From: G965205255 sp965205255
GTDB taxonomy: Bacteria > Pseudomonadota > Gammaproteobacteria > Pseudomonadales > Endozoicomonadaceae
NCBI GenBank assembly: GCA_965205255.1
Contig: OZ242051.1
Span: 2,108,001 to 2,172,000, forward strand
DNA length: 64,000 nucleotides
Direction: 5' to 3'
Shown: piece by piece, positions 61,062 through 64,000 of the stretch
How the letters are laid out: each line of letters starts with the position of its first letter
Numbering within the stretch: the first letter of the stretch is position 1
Made by a program: the position numbers and the translations under genes
Notes under the pieces: model-generated
Databases searched by the model: none
What the model was told of the DNA's origin: nothing
What the model saw: only the letters and a program-made list of their open reading frames with translations

Positions 61062-61493
61062 TTAACGGGTGCGTGGGCAGATTTCATCAGCGGTGAAAAA
61101 ATAATCAATTTCACGTTTTGCCGATGTTTCAGAGTCCGAGCCATGCACAGCATTTTCGTCAATAGAGGAAGCCATATCTGCACGAATGGTTCCTTGATCA
61201 GCTTCCTTAGGATTTGTTGCGCCCATTAATTTACGGTTAACCATAATAGCATCTTCACCTTCCAGAACGGAAATGACCACAGGTCCTGATGTCATAAATT
61301 TAATCAAATCATTAAAGAAAGGGCGCTCTTTATGTTCGGCATAAAACCCTTGTGCATCAGTACTGGAAAGATGCTTCATTTTTACAGCAATAATGTTTAG
61401 CCCGGCAGCCTCAAAGCGTTGCAAAATTGAGCCTATATTATTGTTCCCTACCGCATCTGGCTTGATAATTGAAAGTGTGCGTTCTTTAATCAT
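61062..61493 (-). CDS. ndk: Nucleoside diphosphate kinase
   Basis: A 143-residue enzyme, the same length as E. coli Ndk, which balances nucleoside triphosphates. It has ERTLSIIKPDAVG, the Arg/Lys-rich region GPVVISVLEGEDAI, RADMASSIDENAVHGSDS with the phosphorylated His, and the C-terminal EIDYFF. It is 29 bases upstream of rlmN on the same strand. Confidence 0.98.
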   Translation of the reverse strand: MIKERTLSIIKPDAVGNNNIGSILQRFEAAGLNIIAVKMKHLSSTDAQGFYAEHKERPFFNDLIKFMTSGPVVISVLEGEDAIMVNRKLMGATNPKEADQGTIRADMASSIDENAVHGSDSETSAKREIDYFFTADEICPRTR

Positions 61494-61539
61494 GGCTATC
61501 TCTTAAAAAGATTAATAGATTATACTGTCGTAACTATAT

Positions 61540-61983
61540 TCAGACTTCCCATGGAAAAATAACCCAGTCTGTCTGTTTAAATGCCTTAAGATAGGTATTT
61601 GGAAGTTTCTGTCCAGCAGGTTTTACATACAAGGTGGTGATAATTGCTGCCGGCAACATTTTTTTTACCAGCTGTAAAGTTTTCCCTGTATCTGCAAGAT
61701 CATCAACCACAAGCCAACCTTCACCTTCGTTTTCCAGCTCAACAGATTTGATGATCTCCATATCAGCCTGAGTTCTGTCGTTGTAGCTGGCAAGGCACAA
61801 TGTTTCTACATGTTTGATATCAAGATAACGTGATAACAAAGCCGCCGGACCAAGGCCACCTCGCGTAATAGCAAGTAATCCTTTCCAGGATCTTTTTTTC
61901 AGCTTTTCAGCAAGGGCCCTTGAATCTTTTTCAAACTCTTGCCAGGAAATATAAATTTCCCTGGGGGTAGAAGGATCAGACAC
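61540..61983 (-). CDS. gpt: Xanthine-guanine phosphoribosyltransferase
   Basis: A 147-residue purine salvage enzyme (E. coli Gpt 152). The PRPP motif is WLVVDDLADTGKTLQL, preceded by ITRGGLGPAALLSRYLDIKHVET, and it ends in DWVIFPWEV, a typical Gpt C-terminus. It salvages guanine and xanthine. It lies upstream of ndk on the same strand. Confidence 0.93.
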   Translation of the reverse strand: MSDPSTPREIYISWQEFEKDSRALAEKLKKRSWKGLLAITRGGLGPAALLSRYLDIKHVETLCLASYNDRTQADMEIIKSVELENEGEGWLVVDDLADTGKTLQLVKKMLPAAIITTLYVKPAGQKLPNTYLKAFKQTDWVIFPWEV

Positions 61984-62217
61984 AGATTAAATCTCTCAGG
62001 ATAAACGGATTAAGCGCTATTTTAGCGATTTCTTTCAATCGATACCAGCAATACTTTAGTTACTTTTTATTTGATTAAGCTTTATGAGTATCATCTGTCA
62101 GTTACATATTGTTGAAAATATCCGGAGTTTTATTCGTGTAAATAAGGTTGATTATAAGAATTATTTTTTATTATAATTTTGCGTATTTATTTTTAATCAG
62201 GGGTATAGGTAACAATA
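61984..62217. other. Divergent gpt-pdxJ promoter region
   Basis: About 230 AT-rich bases between divergent genes. A TATAAT-like ATTATAATTT near 62170-62178 could be the -10 of pdxJ. Nothing else is evident. Confidence 0.35.
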
Positions 62218-62955
62218 ATGCAAATGACAACGCAAGGAAAAAGAGTACTTCTGGGGGTGAATATTGACCATGTTGCGACTATTCGTCAAGCAAGAGGTGT
62301 TTCGTATCCTGATCCGGTAAAAGCAGCTCTGGATGCAGAAGAAGCTGGCGCAGATGGTATTACCCTGCATCTCAGGGAAGATCGTCGTCATATTCAGGAT
62401 CGCGATGTTTATTTACTTCGGGAGCTATTGCAAACCCGCATGAACCTAGAAATGGCAGTAACAGAAGAAATGATTGGGATTGCTGAAAAAGTTAAACCTC
62501 AGCATGTGTGTCTTGTTCCGGAAAAAAGAGAAGAGCTAACGACTGAGGGTGGATTGGATGTAATTACATATGAGGAAAGCATTAAGAAAGCTTGCTGCCG
62601 CCTGTCAAAAGCTGGTGCTGAGGTGTCTTTGTTTATAGACCCGGAAATAAAACAGATCGATGCAGCAGTGCGATGTGGTGCTCCCGTCATTGAGCTCCAT
62701 ACAGGTTCTTATGCTGATGCTGAGGGTGAAGAACAAAAAAATGAATTATTACGACTTAAGAAAGCGATAGATTACGGCTTATCCAAAGGGTTGGTTATAA
62801 ATGCAGGACATGGTTTGCATTATCATAATGTTGAGCCTGTAGCATCCATTCCGGGATTAAATGAACTAAATATTGGGCATGCCATTATGGCTCATGCCAT
62901 GTTTGCAGGCTTAAAACCGGCCGTGGCAGAAATGCGCGCACTACTAAGTTTTTAA
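62218..62955 (+). CDS. pdxJ: Pyridoxine 5'-phosphate synthase
   Basis: A 245-residue TIM-barrel enzyme making PNP from 1-deoxy-xylulose 5-phosphate and the PdxA product. It has LLGVNIDHVATIRQARGVSYPDPVKAA, HLREDRRHIQDRDV, NLEMAVTEEM, VCLVPEKREELTTEGGLDV and GHGLHYHNVEPV. Length as E. coli PdxJ (243). AcpS, its frequent downstream neighbour, is not here. Confidence 0.98.
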   Translation: MQMTTQGKRVLLGVNIDHVATIRQARGVSYPDPVKAALDAEEAGADGITLHLREDRRHIQDRDVYLLRELLQTRMNLEMAVTEEMIGIAEKVKPQHVCLVPEKREELTTEGGLDVITYEESIKKACCRLSKAGAEVSLFIDPEIKQIDAAVRCGAPVIELHTGSYADAEGEEQKNELLRLKKAIDYGLSKGLVINAGHGLHYHNVEPVASIPGLNELNIGHAIMAHAMFAGLKPAVAEMRALLSF

Positions 62956-63178
62956 TAATTTCTGCGTATTATCTCTTGTCTGGCTTATTGGTATTTGGTA
63001 AAAACTACATATTTCGTATGTTTAAAAACCGGATGAAAATAGCTAAAATTGGTAACCAGAACACTTTAGGTGCTTTTAATATTTTGGTAATATCTGAGAT
63101 TACACTGATAAAAAATAGATACTCACTTGTCCATTTTATGGTATGGTGTTCGGTCAGGGTTTATCAAAGTAAATAATC

Positions 63179-63799
63179 ATGGGACGATCCAAAAGTAGCA
63201 ATCGCTGGTTGCAGGAACATTTTAACGACCATTATGTGAAAAAAGCGCAAAAGTGTGGCTATCGTTCTCGCGCCAGTTTCAAACTTCTTGAATTAGATGT
63301 GATGGATAAACTATTTAGACCCGGCATGCAGGTAATAGACTTGGGTGCAGCTCCCGGTGGCTGGAGTCAGGTAGTTGTTGAAAAGGTCGGGCATAAAGGT
63401 CGGGTGATCGCCTCCGATATTTTACCCATGGATGTAATAGCTGGTGTTAGCTTTATTCAGGGTGACTTTACTGAGCACGAGGTGTATCAACAAATTCTGA
63501 ATACCATGAAAAATATTCCGGCAGACCTTGTAATTTCAGATATGGCACCCAACATAAGTGGTATTAAGGTGTCAGATCAGGCGAAAGCAATGTATTTAGC
63601 AGAATTGGCACTGGATTTAGCTTGTCATGTGTTAAAGAAAGGCGGCAATTTCCTTGTAAAAGTGTTTCAGGGAGAGGGTTTTGATAATTACCTTAAAGAT
63701 ATGCGGGTGGCTTTTGATAAAGTAGTGACACGAAAACCTGAAGCTTCACGCTCCCAGTCGAGAGAGGTTTATTTGCTGGGACGATCATATAAGGGTTAA
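63179..63799 (+). CDS. rlmE: 23S rRNA (uridine-2'-O-) methyltransferase RlmE (FtsJ)
   Basis: A 206-residue heat-shock methyltransferase modifying U2552 of the peptidyl-transferase centre (E. coli RlmE 209). It has SRASFKLLELD (catalytic Lys), the SAM motif VIDLGAAPGGWSQVV, DFTEHEV, ISDMAPNISG (catalytic Asp), and KVFQGEGFDNYL with KPEASRSQSREVYLLG. FtsH often follows, but the window ends 200 bases later without a gene. Confidence 0.98.
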   Translation: MGRSKSSNRWLQEHFNDHYVKKAQKCGYRSRASFKLLELDVMDKLFRPGMQVIDLGAAPGGWSQVVVEKVGHKGRVIASDILPMDVIAGVSFIQGDFTEHEVYQQILNTMKNIPADLVISDMAPNISGIKVSDQAKAMYLAELALDLACHVLKKGGNFLVKVFQGEGFDNYLKDMRVAFDKVVTRKPEASRSQSREVYLLGRSYKG

Positions 63800-64000
63800 A
63801 TTTTATCATTCAGCAGAATATAATATATATGTATGAGTTTTTTCATAGTTGAACAATAGGAGTACATGGGTTTTACACAGGCAAGTTGTTGTCAATAAAA
63901 TTTTCTGTAGTAAAGTTATAGTTTGTCTATAGAATAGTAAATTGATAATGCTATTGTAAGTTACAGTATTTGCGTTTCTGTGTGCTCAGTGAGGTTAATC
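63800..64000. other. End of window, no gene seen
   Basis: The last 200 AT-rich bases contain no recognisable coding or RNA feature; a leader for a gene beyond the window is possible. Confidence 0.3.

Noticed and set aside
62976..63176. 66-codon plus-strand frame between pdxJ and rlmE
   Set aside because: It has a TTG start without a ribosome-binding site and no recognisable motif; it is more likely the rlmE leader.
1..64000. tRNA, rRNA and CRISPR genes
   Set aside because: I scanned the intergenic regions for T-arm GTTCGA patterns, cloverleaf-like arms and regularly spaced repeats and found nothing convincing. A covariance search would be more sensitive than reading by eye.

Overview
The window looks like a chromosomal segment of an AT-rich, host-associated gammaproteobacterium. 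The housekeeping genes (grpE-dnaK-dnaJ with sigma-32 promoters, rpsO-pnp, der, parE, tsaC-hemF-aroE, tsaD-folB, pilF-rodZ, ndk-rlmN, scpA-scpB) are of gammaproteobacterial type. Between them lie eukaryote-directed candidate effectors: a SopB/IpgD-type phosphoinositide phosphatase and a zeta-toxin-like P-loop protein. There are also degraded transposons and pseudogenes. An Oceanospirillales/Endozoicomonadaceae-like symbiont or intracellular bacterium is my guess, from this combination and not from any marker-gene comparison.

Layout. 1-2.4 kb: the 3' part of hsdR (type I restriction). 2.9-6.2 kb: SopB-like effector plus an unknown partner gene. 6.2-6.7 kb: trmL. 6.8-11.1 kb: a CS1/alpha-type fimbrial operon (two subunit genes and an usher, no recognisable chaperone). 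11.4-15.4 kb: dnaJ, dnaK and grpE with two sigma-32 promoters. 15.4-18.2 kb: a lipoprotein, a small Cys-rich secreted protein, an IS982 end fragment, a GNAT fragment and an MFS transporter. 18.2-22.2 kb: a mobile-DNA island with an IS1 insA remnant, two IS6-family 3' remnants, an integrase-less integron cassette array (three cassettes, three complete attC sites and one half site) and a decayed IS982 element. 22.3-28.0 kb: HAD phosphatase, selD, purE, tsaC, hemF, aroE and ugpQ. 28.2-29.0 kb: a decayed potI pseudogene. 29.0-33.8 kb: a TolC/MacA/ATPase/FtsX-type export operon. 34.3-37.1 kb: rpsO and pnp. 38-48 kb: der, mscK-like channel, zeta-like effector, parE and murI. 48-52 kb: OmpA-like protein, then tsaD flanked by two related membrane proteins of unknown function. 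52-64 kb: folB, folK-like, PPTase, scpBA, astE-like deacylase, rodZ, pilF, rlmN, ndk, gpt, pdxJ and rlmE.

The most interesting part is the integron-like cassette cluster at 19.3-21.4 kb. One cassette protein carries a short VQVGNEN segment resembling the RHIM amyloid core, followed by a helical, hydrophobic tail. The next cassette encodes a coiled-coil protein that also ends in a hydrophobic tail. This suggests, but does not show, an immunity or signalling role. Other noteworthy items are a family of about 163-bp MITE-like elements with 23-bp terminal inverted repeats (full, internally deleted and partial copies, mostly just after genes), two paralogous membrane proteins with strong Shine-Dalgarno sequences on either side of tsaD, and several micro-repeats and hairpins.

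I saw no rRNA, tRNA or CRISPR array. All functional calls come from reading motifs and remembered family features; no database search was run.
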